A stretch of 64,000 nucleotides of DNA from Lamellibrachia satsuma (lineage: Eukaryota; Annelida; Polychaeta; Sabellida; Siboglinidae). Shown piece after piece: positions 24,081 through 35,672 of the stretch. The notes under the pieces are model-generated. The model was not told the origin of the DNA, did not search any database, and saw only the letters and a program-made list of their open reading frames with translations. Both the position numbers and the translations under genes were made by a program. The stretch lies in assembly GCA_033239005.1 (NCBI GenBank), contig BSQZ01000026.1, positions 4,796,001 through 4,860,000 on the forward strand, written 5' to 3'. Within the stretch, counting starts at the first letter, position 1; each line of letters opens with the position of its first letter.

Positions 24081-25963
24081 TGAAAGAAGCAAATTTGGAT
24101 ATGTGGAATTAAAACTGCGAGAACATGTACTGTCCATGTTAATTCATTTATTCAGATAGTGGTCCCATGATCGTGTGATAGCTATTATGTTATGTAATAT
24201 AATATTCTACATTCTTATGGTTTGATTCAGCATATTAACATACAAAACTACAATCCCACTGGAAAAAAGTGAGCTATCAATGACAGCATATCAGGAAGCA
24301 TGTAAATTGTTATGTTCATTACCTTATTGCACTAACCAACGTCGTTTAGGCTGTCAGAGTTACCTCTTGAAATACCAGAGACAGCAAAGGAGGTTGTTGT
24401 AGACCATCCCGAACACATGACGATGTTCCTGCTGCACAGTCGGTCGGACTGCAACTGTCAATAATGCAACCGAGCCAAATATGTATTTCTTTCATAACAA
24501 TCAGGCTCGATATTACCATCATTTTAGACGTCAAGCTGTGTGAATTATGTGGCTGTCGATTATTTAGTTGGTATCAACCACATTTCCCTTTGGACACAAA
24601 ACCGTGCACCTACTGTCTCGAGTCAGCAACCGATATGACATCACCAAGCACCAAGCCATTCAGTATAAAACAAACAAACACAATATCCACAGTTTACAAG
24701 ATAGTACCAGTGTGCGCTGTTCTTAGTTCACACGACAGCAAAGTTTGCATTAAACTATTAACATTTATTTCCCACTTGGAATTCAAAACGCACAACGAAG
24801 ACCCAACTGCCCATTTTCACTACATAATATAACGGGGACGCTCCACATAATAACCATGACGACGTGTCCACCTTCCCACGCTGTTAAGGGTCAAGCAATT
24901 CGAATTGATCTTTGCACTACTAGGACCGCCCATCCTCGCGGACCAGGGGTGTTTGTAATAATGAAACTGAGCTAGCTCAGATGTGGAAGCAAAGAAGCAA
25001 GGAATATAATAATTTTCATTGCTACAAAAGCAGTTAGCAAGGATTGTCAGCAATGTATACTATTGCCATTATACAAAATGGATTATAATGTGAATTGCAT
25101 ATATTAAAGCTATCTGATTTTGTAAAACTAAAAACTCACAATATATAATGTGAAACAAACAAAACGTTGCTACCAAATAATCTGCTGTTGTTATTCAACA
25201 GTTTATGACACAACACGTGAAAACTTAAGACAGGTATTTGCAAGAATGACTCTAAAAGCCCAATGTATATCTGTACAAGGTATACAATTATGAAATAAGT
25301 AAATTTGGAATATGCAATATAAAATGCAAGAACATGTACTGTCCATGTGAATACATTTATTCAGGTAGTGGTCCCATGATGGTGTGACAGCTACTATGTT
25401 ATGTAATGTAATATTCTACATTCTTATGGGTTTGATGTGTTTAACATACAAAACTACTATCCCACTGGAGAAAAAATGAGATAACAATGAGAGGAAGCGT
25501 GTAACTTGTTATGTTCATTATCTTGTTGCACTAACCAACATTGTCTAGGCTGTCAAAGAAGTACCTTTTGAAATACCAGAGACAGCAAAGGAGGCTCAGT
25601 TGTAGACCATTCCGAAGACATGACAACGTTCCTGCTGCACATCATCGTTCACAACAGCAAATATGGGTCGGACTGCAAACGTCAATAATGCAACCGAGCC
25701 AAATATGTGTTTCCTTCATAACAATCAGGCTCCATATCACCATCATATGAGACGTCAAGCTGAATGATGTGGCAGTCTAATATTTAGTTGGTATCAACCA
25801 CATTTCCCTTTTGACACAAAACCGTGTACCTACCGTCTCGAGTCAGCAACCGATGACTTCACTGAGCACCAAGCCACTATAAAACAAACACAATATCCAC
25901 AGTTGACAAAATAGTGTCAGTATGCGCTGTTCTTAGTTCACACGACAGCAGTTTGCTGTCGTG
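23808..25963. repeat. 1.2-kb tandem duplication
   Basis: Bases 23808-24760 recur at 25018-25960 (offset about 1.21 kb) with perhaps 10 percent mismatch and several indels. Both copies carry the LINE 3' end, a 'gcaaccgatgacttca'-like segment and 'cagtgtgcgctgttcttagt'. Short ORFs here are not supported. Confidence 0.85.
25941..25963. repeat. 10-bp hairpin at duplication end
   Basis: CACGACAGCA, loop gtt, TGCTGTCGTG. The first copy of the duplication (24734) lacks the second arm, so the hairpin arose at the downstream breakpoint. Confidence 0.85.
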
Positions 25964-26361
25964 ATCCACAGTAGGAACCACGAGAAGGTGACACACGCTT
26001 TTCCCACCACAAGTATTGTGTGCATGCAGTATAAGTGTGAAAAGTTGTGCCTGAAACTGAACCATCTCCATCATTAGCTAGGATAGCGCTACCAGTGGTC
26101 ATTTGGGCCCATCTCTGTATCCTTTCAGAATATGGTCGAAGATGTTAGCAACATATCCTATAGAAAGATACATTTCATAATATTAGTATTTTCGTGTACT
26201 TTAACATGTTCACAAGAAAATTGTACTTCTAAAAAAATGGAAATTTTTTTGTCGAATATAAATTAATTAAATATCATTTTGGAAGAGCATAAAATGTCAC
26301 CATATATAGGCTTTGTCAAAGTTGGTGTGTTTGGTCGCAAAATGATTGACAAGACTGCAAA

Positions 26362-26380
26362 AACCCTAACCCTAACCCTG
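26362..26380. repeat. Short interstitial telomere-type repeat
   Basis: Three CCCTAA units (aaccctaaccctaaccctg). Too short to call a fusion site; it records only that the canonical animal telomere motif occurs. Confidence 0.6.
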
Positions 26381-26689
26381 GTCTGGTGAGTTTCTTGACA
26401 TCTTGCAGCACATTCTTGTATAACAGTTCCTCCTGCAATATTACTGCAGCCTTAGAACCTGAAAATAAAACACTACACATATTATATACTGCAATATTTT
26501 GAGGATTTATTAGGAAATGGATATATGAATATTATAAGATTTGTCCAGTTAATTTCAAGATGGGTTATTCTGTATATGAGAAAATTGTCTGTATGTTCTA
26601 AGCTAAGACTTGAAGAAAACAACTGTACATGTCTCTGTTAATTTGTATTGAGTAGTGGCTTCATTACCTGGAATAAGCCACTCTGGTTT

Positions 26690-26838
26690 GGTTTGTACCA
26701 AACATAATTTAATTGTTAATTGAATTAAAGTTAATTGTTAATTTAATTGGAGAATTTGGGAGGTTAATTTAATTGTAACATTTCTGATTTAATTGTAATT
26801 TAATTAATTAACTTTTCAAGTTAATTGCCCCATGAGGT
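26690..26838. repeat. AT-rich dispersed element end
   Basis: It shares 'gaatttgggaggttaattta', 'aacatttctga' and 'ttaattgccccatg' with 34740-34914, the right end of the putative element at 33512-34914. No second end was found nearby. Confidence 0.65.
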
Positions 26839-27019
26839 GCAAAAATATCAGTAACTTTAACTAATGCATTTGTTATATGTAAATGCATCATTACAGTTGT
26901 AGATTTTAGTGATTATTACTATCGTAGGTAGTCCTTGAATATATGGTTTTAAACTACTCTGAGTCAATATTATTGACCCCTAATGGCTTTTGCTAGTTTA
27001 ACAAGATTTAACAAGATTT

Positions 27020-28325
27020 GCCATCCAAGCCAAAGGCCCAGATGGCAAGTGGACAAGGAAGCCATTGGCTTATCGAGAGTCCAACAATGTTCACCTACTT
27101 ATAACCCGCCCTCCTGATATATGTGTCAACCTTGTTTTTAAACATATTCACGCTGCTAGCAGTTACACAATCTGTAGACAGTTTGTTCCATTCATTTATT
27201 GTCCTCTGTGAGAACGAGTGCTTCCTGATGTCCAATCTACATTGATCCTTTACTAATTTTACCTCATGTCCTCTAGTTTTGCTATCCTTCTTGAGTGAGA
27301 AAAACATATTTCTATCAATATTTTCATACCCATTCAATATCTTAAAAACTTCAATCTGATCTCCTCTTAACCTCCTTGTCTCTAGAATTGTTAAACCACA
27401 TTCTTTCAGGCGTTCTTCATAACTAAGGTCTCTAAGTTCTGGAATCATTTTAGTTGCTCTCCTTTGTATGCGTTCAAGCGTATCTATATCCTTCTTACGA
27501 TATGGTCTCCATGCTTGTATACAGTATTCTAAATGAGGTCTAACTATTGCTTTATAAAGAGGTATAATTAACTTTTTTCCCTTGTATGTTATGTTTCTTC
27601 TAATCAATCCAAGAATTTGATTACCCTTTGAAGCTGCAATACCACACTGCTCTGAAACTTTCATATCAGCGCTTATTGTAACTCCTAAGTCCTTTTCTTT
27701 TACAGTAGTACCCAGAACAGTAGCTCCCATTTTATAGTTTACATTCAAGTTCCCATGTCCTGTATGTAGGCATTTACATTTCCCAAAATTGAACAGCATC
27801 TGCCATTTCTCAGACCATTTCACTAATCTGTCTAGATCGTTTTGTAAATGTTGTTTATCACCATCAGTATTAACCTTTCTAAACAGTTTTGTGTCGTCCG
27901 CAAATTTCAGTACGTTACTTGTAATACTCTCGTCCAAGTCATTGATATAAATTAAGAATAATATAGGTCCTAATACTGATCCTTGAGGTACCCCACTCAA
28001 AACCGATTTCCAATTTGAAACTTCGCCATCTACTACAACTCGTTGTCTTCTGTCAGTCAGCCATTGTTCTATCCAGTCAGTTATGCTATCCCCGATACCA
28101 TGGGCTTTTAATTTAAGTAGCAATCTTTGATGTGGCACTTTGTCAAAAGCTTTCTGAAAATCTAAGTAGATAATATCTACTGGCGATCCCACGTCTATCC
28201 ACTTAGTGATTTCTTCCAAAAAACATAACATATTTGTTAAGCATGACCTCGCTTTAAGGAATCCATGTTGAGATGAATTTAATAATCTATGCTTAAAGAG
28301 GAAGTCCACCAGTTGGTGAATAAAT
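27020..28325 (-). mobile_element. CR1-like LINE, 5'-truncated, reverse transcriptase frame open
   Basis: The minus strand is open from 28325 to 27095. It encodes reverse transcriptase with SQHGFLKARSCLTNML, DIIYLDFQKAFDKVPH (box A), GVPQGSVLGPILFLIYINDL (box B) and KFADDTKLF (the catalytic Asp pair). Thumb and C-terminal parts follow (ILGLIRRNITYK, RPHLEYCIQAW, RGDQIEVFKILNGYEN). No endonuclease or ORF1 is present, so it is a truncated insertion that cannot move alone but is young, with no internal stop. The 3' tail at 27020-27094 includes 'cagatggcaagtggacaagg', also found at 53231. It sits downstream of the last gene X exon, same strand. Confidence 0.9.
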
Positions 28326-28329
28326 AATA

Positions 28330-28530
28330 TTTGCATGGGATCTTTTACTTCACCTGGCATAGACACCAGATAGAAGGGACCAATGGCTTTTACTGTCTCT
28401 TCTGAAAGACACAGGCAAAGTGGGGTAAACAAAATTGTCCAAGCTTTGAAACGGCGGAGGGGGTATCGAACCCCGATCCCTTCGACCGAAAGCCCGGCGC
28501 TCTACCACACACCTACAATGCCACACTAAT
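28330..28530 (-). mobile_element. tRNA-derived SINE with conserved central domain
   Basis: The minus strand shows a Pol III A box (gtgtggtagagcgcc) and B box (ggggttcgatacccc), then a body with 'cagaagagacagtaaaagcc' and 'attggtccc'. This resembles the 'gatgagacgttaaa..ggtcc' core shared by SINEs of many invertebrates. Its 3' end abuts the LINE reading frame at 28325, and the open frame runs from the SINE into the reverse transcriptase (start 28432) without a stop. Confidence 0.75.
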
Positions 28531-28583
28531 GTTGTATTGAAAATCTCCGAGGAATGGAAAACCAAAAATGTACACAATAATAC

Positions 28584-28847
28584 TAACTCTTCAACAATGG
28601 ACTCCTCATCATTGGTCTCTTCTGCAGCATCCAGAATAGAGAGGTCAGATGGTTTGTAGTCACTGGGTGACTGTACTGGTGACGACAAGGTGAAGGGAGA
28701 CGGCGATGGTGGCTCAGCTAATGGGACATCATCACCTGGAGTCTTCTTGGGTTTAGAAATTAGACAGGGTGGCTCAAGTTGAATGTCGACAGAGATGTCA
28801 TCCAAGCTGTACTGTGACCCTGTGTCACATGTCACCACCATGTCTGT
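28584..28847 (-). CDS. Gene X, downstream exon (Pro/Ser-rich)
   Basis: After an acceptor (gagattcag) the frame reads TDMVVTCDTGSQYSLDDISV, then a Pro/Ser-rich acidic linker (PPSPSPFTLSSPVQSPSD) and EETNDEESIVEE, with a possible donor (gtatta) at 28583. The composition suggests a disordered cytoplasmic or nuclear tail rather than an enzyme core. A phase 0 start is compatible with the phase 0 end of the 30255-30855 exon. Immediately downstream lie a SINE and a LINE. No family recognised. Confidence 0.45.
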
Positions 28848-29439
28848 CTGAATCTCTGGAATGTAGAATAATCATTTATGCAAAAACAAAATTCATAATA
28901 ATTATGTATGTTTGCTGACATACAGACCACACGCCAAACATAAAGTGGTAATAATGCTGAGAGAAATACAATTGTGATCTATTTTCTTGTATGGTGTATA
29001 AAAGTACTAATAATTATGTTGGTAAAGACAGACATTCCAGACACAATTCTTTACAAATATTAATGATGTTTTCATTCATATTTCCACTGTCTTTTGGCTT
29101 CATATATCAGGCACTGTCTTATTTTTAATAGACTTGTCTGGTTTTTGGTGTCTGCAGATGGTATAAATCTACCACAGTTGCTACAGGGCATTCACAAAAC
29201 CATAAAATTATGATATACTGATGGTTTCACCAGGCTCGAGCTCCCTCCCTAAAATTGCATGGCATAAGGTGTGAACATTTTTAACAGTTAGCTTGAAAAT
29301 TGTAGATTTTTGGTCATCTCGCCCATGATAATTTCCCTGCCCTTTCCGCCTGCAACTGTAGATAAAATATTATGTGTAATTTTTGTAATAGTGGGTAGCA
29401 AAAATTCGCAGTTGGCTGGAAATACCACACACATACATA
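28848..29439. other. Intron-like non-coding stretch
   Basis: Between two candidate gene X exons. AT-rich; nothing recognised. Confidence 0.5.
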
Positions 29440-30080
29440 TGGCTAGAGACATCACACACAGACAGATGGCTGGAGATGCCACGCACAGACAGATGGCTGG
29501 AGACACCACACACAGACAGATGGCTGGAGATGCCATGCACAGACAGATGGCTGGAGACACTACACACAGACAGATGGTTGGAGACACCACGCACAGATAG
29601 ATGGCAGGAGATACCACACACAGACACGTGGTTGGAGGCACCACATACCAACACATGGTTGTAGGCACAACACACAGACACATATAAGGCTGGAGATATA
29701 TGGCTGGAGGCAATTCACACAGACTGATGGTTGGAGTCACCACACATTAACACATGGTTAGAGACACTACACACAGACACATGGCTGGAGACACCACACA
29801 CAGACACATAGCTAGAGACACCACACACTAACACATGGCTGGAGACATCACACACTAACACATGGTTGGAGACACCGCACACAGACACATGGCTGGAGAC
29901 ACCACATACAGACACATAGCTAGAGACACCACACACTAACACATGGCTGGAGACACCACACACTAACACATGGTTGGAGACACCACACACTAACACATGG
30001 CTGGAGGCACCACACACAGACACATGGCTAGAGACACCACACACTGGCTGGAGACACTACACGCAGATATATGGCTGTAA
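29440..30080. repeat. Minisatellite, 27-bp unit
   Basis: About 23 copies of 'cacagacacatggctggaga + caccaca' with variants (cagacagatgg, cactaacacatgg). The unit is a multiple of three, so long ORFs appear in several frames on both strands (9-residue repeat SHLSVCGVS on minus). These are not genes. It lies in a gene X intron. Confidence 0.95.
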
Positions 30081-30254
30081 CCAGTTAGTCGTACTACATA
30101 AAACAGGAGGGCATAAACCGTAACCAGTTAGTCGGACCACATAAAGTCCAGTATTGATGATTGGTCAACATTACATTAATGCAAGTAACGATACCTTTTG
30201 ACAAAGTTTGTACAATTTTGAAGAATTTATGGAACATCTCAAGATGTGCCTTAC

Positions 30255-30855
30255 CTTAATGACATCTTCACCAAAGTAACCTTCAAACGGCCTGTATTTG
30301 AACATTGTGACAACCCAGGCTAGCTTGCATATTGCAAAATCCGTACCACATGTGTTTGGCAGTGACACCTCCAGTATAGTGACCGAATCAGAAATTAGTT
30401 TGGTGAGTTTATTCCACAGAGGGCGCCTTATATCCCAGGGCTGTGAGCAGTCTTGTTCAATGAGGTTGATGATCTTTACTTGGCGGTACAGCGTCAGATT
30501 ACCATGTTGAGGTGGATCAAACTTCAGTGATACATCATCAGTGTAGTCAGGATTATAAGCAGGAAGGATGTAAACCATATCTGGGGACGCTGAATACTTC
30601 CCACAGTTTTCTTGCATTGTTATCATGGTGACAGATGATGGGGAAAGACACCACATCCTCTCTCAAACATCTGAAGAGTAGGAGAATCTGATGTATTCCT
30701 TATGATGACTAACAACTTGCCTTCGACAAAGAGTGCTGGCTCCTCATCAGTCCTGTGTTCCCACACAGTGAAGTAGACTGTGTTTTCCCTGTTGCAGTTG
30801 GCACACAGAGTATAAGTCAACACGCCATCAAGAGCCAGGCTCAGTTGAGAAACAT
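30255..30855 (-). pseudogene. Gene X, large exon with 2-bp frame break
   Basis: An acceptor (gtgtgacag) precedes DVSQLSLALDGVLTYTLCAN, then VYFTVWEHRTDEEPALFVEG and KLLVIIRNTSDSPTLQMFE. The frame then breaks. Removing one AG from the gagagagg run near 30658 would connect it to RMWCLSPSS and NCGKYSASPDMVYILPAYNP, then DDVSLKFDPPQHGNLTLYRQ, ending EGYFGEDVIK at a strong donor (gtaaggc) in phase 0. The product looks like a folded, Cys-containing beta-rich protein. I do not recognise it. Either this copy is decaying, the AG gain is a polymorphism, or it is a sequencing error. The start needs one base from an unseen preceding exon. Confidence 0.5.
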
Positions 30856-31250
30856 CTGTCACACAAACACAAACACTTCAGCTGTAACCCACCTGTCACA
30901 CAAACACATCAAGAAAACTGTTATGTTGGAACTTAACCAATGATATATTAAATCAATGGTAACCTGACCGGTGAATTGGTCAAGAAATGTAATGGATGAG
31001 AAACCCTAATAGTTTAATAATCCAACATTACAATAATCAATATATTCATCAATGAGTTGTTCAAACAAGTTATCCATCAACGTATTAAAACAACCAATCA
31101 GCTAGCCAACACATGAAATTACCCATTCTGTTGGTGAATGAATGTATCAGAACCTATGTTATTGGATAGCTATAACTGTTCAAAATACCAGCGCTTCTCA
31201 CTTCAAAGTCTCCTTTACACAAGTTATACAACTGTTATAGGATTTGGTCA
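30856..31250. other. Intron-like non-coding stretch
   Basis: AT-rich with short self-similar 'caatcaatat'-like pieces. No gene recognised. Confidence 0.4.
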
Positions 31251-32723
31251 CTTCTTTGGTGGCTAATTTTCTTAAATTTTCCCAATGTTTTTTTCGGCTT
31301 TAGCATGAGTTTTGTCCCTTTTTCTCTGTACTCTAATAAAGCTTCTTGTGGTTCAGCGTAGATGTTGTTTAGATTTTGTCATGGGGCTAGCGACAGATTC
31401 TCCTATCAGGTTACTATCAGGTGTTTATGAAAGAAGTCCCAACTTGAGTTTACATCTTGTTCATCTGGTTTTCGAATAAAGTACTACTGAGCTAGCTGGA
31501 TGCATTTCGCTTCAAGGGATTCCCAGTTTGCAGATCTGTAATTGTATACTTTGTGTGGTGGTTTGTTTTTTCTGTGAACGGCTTCATGATCGCTCATGCC
31601 AGCCACTGTGTTTATGGTGGAGGTAAGGGATGGGTTTGATGTAAGTACTAGGTCTAATATATTTCTGGAATCTAATCGGTTGGGTTCATTTACTATATTA
31701 ACTAGTCCAAATTCCCAAACTATTTCAATTAGTTTGTTATATTTCACAGTTGTTTGTTGGTTTGTTGCACACAAATTCTCCCAGTCGATTGTCAGGAAGA
31801 TTTAGATCTCCAGCTAGAATGACAGATGGGGTATCTTGTAGCTACGGCATAGGATGGAGAGAGATTCATGTCTTGTAGCTACGGCATAGGATGGAGAGAG
31901 ATTCATGTAAGGCTTCTAGAGATGTTGTGTAGTCATTTGGAGATCTGTAGTAGGATGCCAGAGAGATAGATAGCTTTTTTATGCACAGAGAGTATTTTTG
32001 ATCTAAATAATTTCACAGGTTGTGTTTAGTTTGTCTTGGGGGCTGCTATAATGTCATTTTGGAGTGCTATAAAAACACCTCCACCGTGGATGTTATGATA
32101 TTTTTGGATTGCTTAAGAATTTGTGGGGAGCACAGAGTATGTGGGGATACTTGGGTTGAGTTTGGTTTTAACTAGAAAGATTATGTCAGGGTTTGTTGAG
32201 TTTATTGTTGCCTGCCATAGGGATACTTTGTTAGTGCTGAATGCAGTTTATCAGCATGGAATTTTAGTTTAGGTTTACTTGTTATCTTTGCTCGGTCAGG
32301 AGTAGACGTATTAGCTGGATTTGGTGCAAATGTAGGGTTCATATCCTCAGAGATATTTGTGTAGTCACTGCTATTTGGAAGTGACTCAAGGACTGAGTAA
32401 GTGTTTGGAGTATTAATGTTGCTGGTGAATAGATACTCAGAATAGTTTGGCAATCCACAGCAAGAACAGAACCAAAGCACACTATATTTTAATTGTTCGT
32501 ATGTGGTGTCATTAATTTGGACACATGCAGTATTGTACCAACTGTCACATTCGTCACACTGTATGGCATGGTGGTGATCATGTACCTCATGGCTACAGGT
32601 GCCACACGGATATTTTGGAGAGGGATCTGAGGTGGCACCAGGGTTTGGATGAATGTACCCTGCTTGTATTATAAGTCCACACAGATATAATAGAGATAGG
32701 GTATAGGGCTTAGTTGGCATCAT
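31250..32723 (-). mobile_element. LINE relic: PHD-type zinc finger then endonuclease
   Basis: From an ATG at 32723 the minus strand encodes a hydrophobic start (LSLLYLCGLIIQAGYIHPNP), a PHD-like finger (CGTC...CDECDSWYNTAC...CSCCGLPN), and a Ser/Asn-rich linker to 32202. After stops comes an APE-type endonuclease remnant: GGGVFIALQNDI near 32075, IDWENLC, NEPNRLDSRNILDLVLTSNP and SDHEAV (31484-31774). Fingers of this kind start the ORF of several CR1/L2-like LINEs in aquatic invertebrates. The PHD His is Asn here (WYNTAC). No reverse transcriptase follows. It lies inside a gene X intron, same strand. Confidence 0.8.
31834..31907. repeat. 37-bp perfect tandem duplicate
   Basis: 'tcttgtagctacggcatagg' plus 17 further bases occurs twice back to back inside the LINE endonuclease relic, disrupting it. 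Confidence 0.9.
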
Positions 32724-33352
32724 TTAATTTTTTTTGTGGTTGAGAACGTGGGGAATGGTGGCAGGTTTCTTGTCAGCATTGCTGAGGATGTTGTTGTGGA
32801 ATCCTCATTGTTGGTGGCAATTTGACACAGGTACAGAGGCGAGAGTGGTGTAAAATAAAGTGGTTTTTGGATTTTCTTGTGAAAGTATGTATTAGTAGAT
32901 GTTTGTTATAACTTGCCTTTAGAAGGCTAAAGTCACATTAGATCAAATATGTACTAAACTGTTTAAAAGTGCATGTGCAGGGTTTGGGCTAGTGCGAACA
33001 TAGACAGATAGTCAGTAGGAAATCCAGATGTGTGTTATGTCTGTGGTCCTCGGCTGACTCAGGAACTCTGGGTATATGAAAATACAGGAGTGGCAATGAA
33101 GCACCCGAAGAAGGGCCTGTTTCTTAGTACAAGATGTGATAAAACCAGGGTAGGATTAGAAATTCTAAGCTAAGTGTATCTAGTTTATATTTATAACTAA
33201 TACACAGTATATTGAAATTTGAATACATGCACTATTTTTAGTTGAGTAAATTTGGTTTAGGAACGTGTGATCTCTAACGTTATAACACGATTATATTCTG
33301 ATTTTGACACTGTTGCATATCTGTAAGATTGGGGTGTAAAGAGCCTTTAGAA
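32724..33352. other. Non-coding stretch
   Basis: Nothing recognised; chance ORFs only. Confidence 0.5.
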
Positions 33353-33511
33353 ATGTCACGAACCTGTCACTATGAGACAGTAGATGACAAGACAAACACT
33401 AACCTGTCACTATGAGACAGGAGATGACGTAACAGACATAAACATGTCACAATGAGACAGGAGATGACAAGACAGACATTAATATGTCACTATGAGACAG
33501 GAGATGACAGT
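33353..33511. repeat. 41-bp hairpin minisatellite, left part
   Basis: Four copies of a unit with 'cctgtcactatgagacagg' (6-bp stem, 7-nt loop) and 'agatgacaagacagacacta'. The array resumes in the same orientation at 34915 after a 1.4-kb interruption. Confidence 0.9.
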
Positions 33512-34481
33512 CATGGGTTAATTTCAATTGTTAGTTTAATTAACTCAATTAATTTAATTTAATTAATTAATTTACAAGAAAAGGTAAAGGCTAAATTAAC
33601 TTCACCAAAAGAGGGTAATTTTATTTTATTTAATTGACAAATTCCAAATTAACTCTCAATTAAGTGTTCATTTAACAGTAGGTATTACTGTATAGTTCAC
33701 ACCCATGATACTCAGGCATTTCCAAAAGGCAGTCACTATTCCAGTGATTAGCCTGACAGAGATAAGGTTAAGGTATGTATGAATGGGAGGGAGAATATCT
33801 CTCGACATTAATACTGTCTGTACCAACTGGAGTTAGCTGGTCATTCAGGCACATGTGAATTGAAGAGAAGGCCTAGACAATAGAATGTCCTCTTTTAGTG
33901 TGGTAAGTTGATGACAAATGGTGGCTTCTGCAAATCTGCAAAATATTTGGCTGGTAACCTGCAGCCAAATGGACCTATGCATTAGACTATGTATCAATAT
34001 ATTTTTGGTATGTCCGCAAGCATACATATATCATGCAGAGAAAAGTAAAATAGCTTCAGTTTGGGATCTTTTTACAGCGCCAACTGGTATCAAAAGCTAG
34101 CCAATTCAAGTGATACATAAAAAATGTTGTATAAATATTTAAATACTAGTGTATAAAGGGGTAACCTAATGAGTTAGCATTAACACATTGCATAAATAAC
34201 ACTTTGATGCTAGAAATTATGTATTTAGTTACCCGGTTTTGTTAGCCACAAATTTATATTCCTTTCAGAAAAGAACATTAATTTTAACAAGCATCTACAA
34301 CTTTTAAAATGTTATTAAATACCCCATAAACGAATGTCTTGGTTTATAAATATTGTATAAGCATATCTTTTTCCAACAAAGTTACAAAACATATTTCTTT
34401 TATAAGTCAACGCAATGTTCACATTTGTTTGATGATAATAACTCTGTTCCTAAGATGCAATAACTAAAGTAATTGCTTAAA

Positions 34482-34578
<97 letters not shown>

Positions 34579-34914
34579 TGAACACAGCACTATCGTGACC
34601 ATAGCGTTTACGAACATACTTGTGATTTAGAACTGCTATAAAATGTGTAAATAACAATATTACTATTTCAATAATGACTTGTATCCAGTGCTTATACTTA
34701 CAAAAAAACAAGTGACATATGAATGTAATCTGCAAAACATACTTTAATTGTTAATTGAATCAAATATAATTGTTAATTTAATTTAATTAAAGAATTTGGG
34801 AGGTTAATTTAATTTAATTGACCTGATAAATGTGTGAGGTTAATTTAATTGGAACATTTCTGAGTTAATTGTAATTTAATTTATTAACTTTTCAATTTAA
34901 TTGCCCCATGCATA
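33512..34914. mobile_element. Putative 1.4-kb TIR element (non-autonomous)
   Basis: The ends are imperfect inverted repeats: left 'catgggttaatttcaattg', right (reverse complement) 'catggggcaattaaattg', each followed by about 150 bp of TTAATTTAATTG-rich sequence. It splits the 41-bp minisatellite cleanly, with array on both sides. The right end recurs at 26690-26838. There is no transposase; the longest ORFs are short. A possible 3-bp 'cat' target repeat flanks it, not decisive. Confidence 0.55.
34488..34580. repeat. (TA)n microsatellite
   Basis: About 90 bp of TA interrupted by two 'tacata' steps, preceded by an A run, within the putative TIR element. Confidence 0.95.
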
Positions 34915-35150
34915 CCTGTCACTATGAAACAGGAGATGATAAGAGAGTCACTAACCTGTCACTACAAGAGAGGAAATGACAAGACATACATAAACCTGTC
35001 ACTATGAGAGAGGAGCTAACAAGACAGTCAACAACCTGCCATAATAACACAAGAGATGACAAGACAGACAAAAACATGTTACTACGAGACAGACACTTAC
35101 CTGTCATTATAAGACAGGAGATGACAAGACAGTCACTAACCTGCACACCA
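34915..35150. repeat. 41-bp hairpin minisatellite, right part
   Basis: About six copies of the same unit as 33353-33511 with more substitutions, ending just before the gene X exon at 35179-35275. Confidence 0.9.
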
Positions 35151-35178
35151 GCGCAGTATCCATGGGTGAATGTCTTAC

Positions 35179-35275
35179 ATGAAGTCTTCCAGCCGAGTTT
35201 TGTCAAACGGCATAGTGATGCTGAGTGGCTTGTTGACCGTATGATCTAGGAGTTGTTCCATCCCATCATTGTATC
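35179..35275 (-). CDS. Gene X, exon (97 bp)
   Basis: Acceptor ctccag, donor gtaaga. The frame reads YNDGMEQLLDHTVNKPLSIT and MPFDKTRLEDF, ending in phase 2. That does not fit the 30255-30855 exon directly (which needs one preceding base), so at least one exon between them is unseen or lost. No domain recognised. Confidence 0.5.
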
Positions 35276-35500
35276 CTGGAGACAGTCAATGACACTGTAC
35301 GTTGAAAGTCTGACAGTGTCAACAACAGTGAACACAGGGATCTCACGGTGTGGTGAATAATAATTATGTTATTTATGAAGACATCAAGTAATGCTAGTAG
35401 ATTTAGACAAAATGTTATTGAAATAACATTGAAATACCAACATTATAAATATAAAAATCAATTTTGAACAACAATGCAAACTATAACCCAAAAGTATTTA

Positions 35501-35672
35501 TACTAAGTGACCTTTTACAATCCAATCTCCCACCTGTTCGTATAGTAAATGGAGTCTACAAGAGCAATATACTAAGTCATCTTTCACAAGCCAATCTCCC
35601 ACCTGTTCTTTAAGTAGAAGGAGTCTACAAGAGCAATATACTAAGCGACCTTTCAAAAGCCAATGTTCCTCA
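35501..35672. repeat. 69-bp tandem repeat, 2.4 copies
   Basis: 'ccaatctcccacctgttc ... gagtctacaagagcaatata' is repeated. It directly follows the gene X exon at 35669-35806 and stays in frame with it for 58 codons, so the exon end is obscured. Confidence 0.8.

Noticed and set aside
26362..26380. Ancient chromosome-fusion telomere
   Set aside because: Only three CCCTAA units; chance or microsatellite origin is enough.
29288..30044. Cys/Ser repeat ORFs resembling a short-repeat antigen
   Set aside because: A 27-bp minisatellite open in several frames on both strands, no splice or start support.
34400..34735. 111-codon ORF with IYIYIY run
   Set aside because: Translation of a (TA)n microsatellite.
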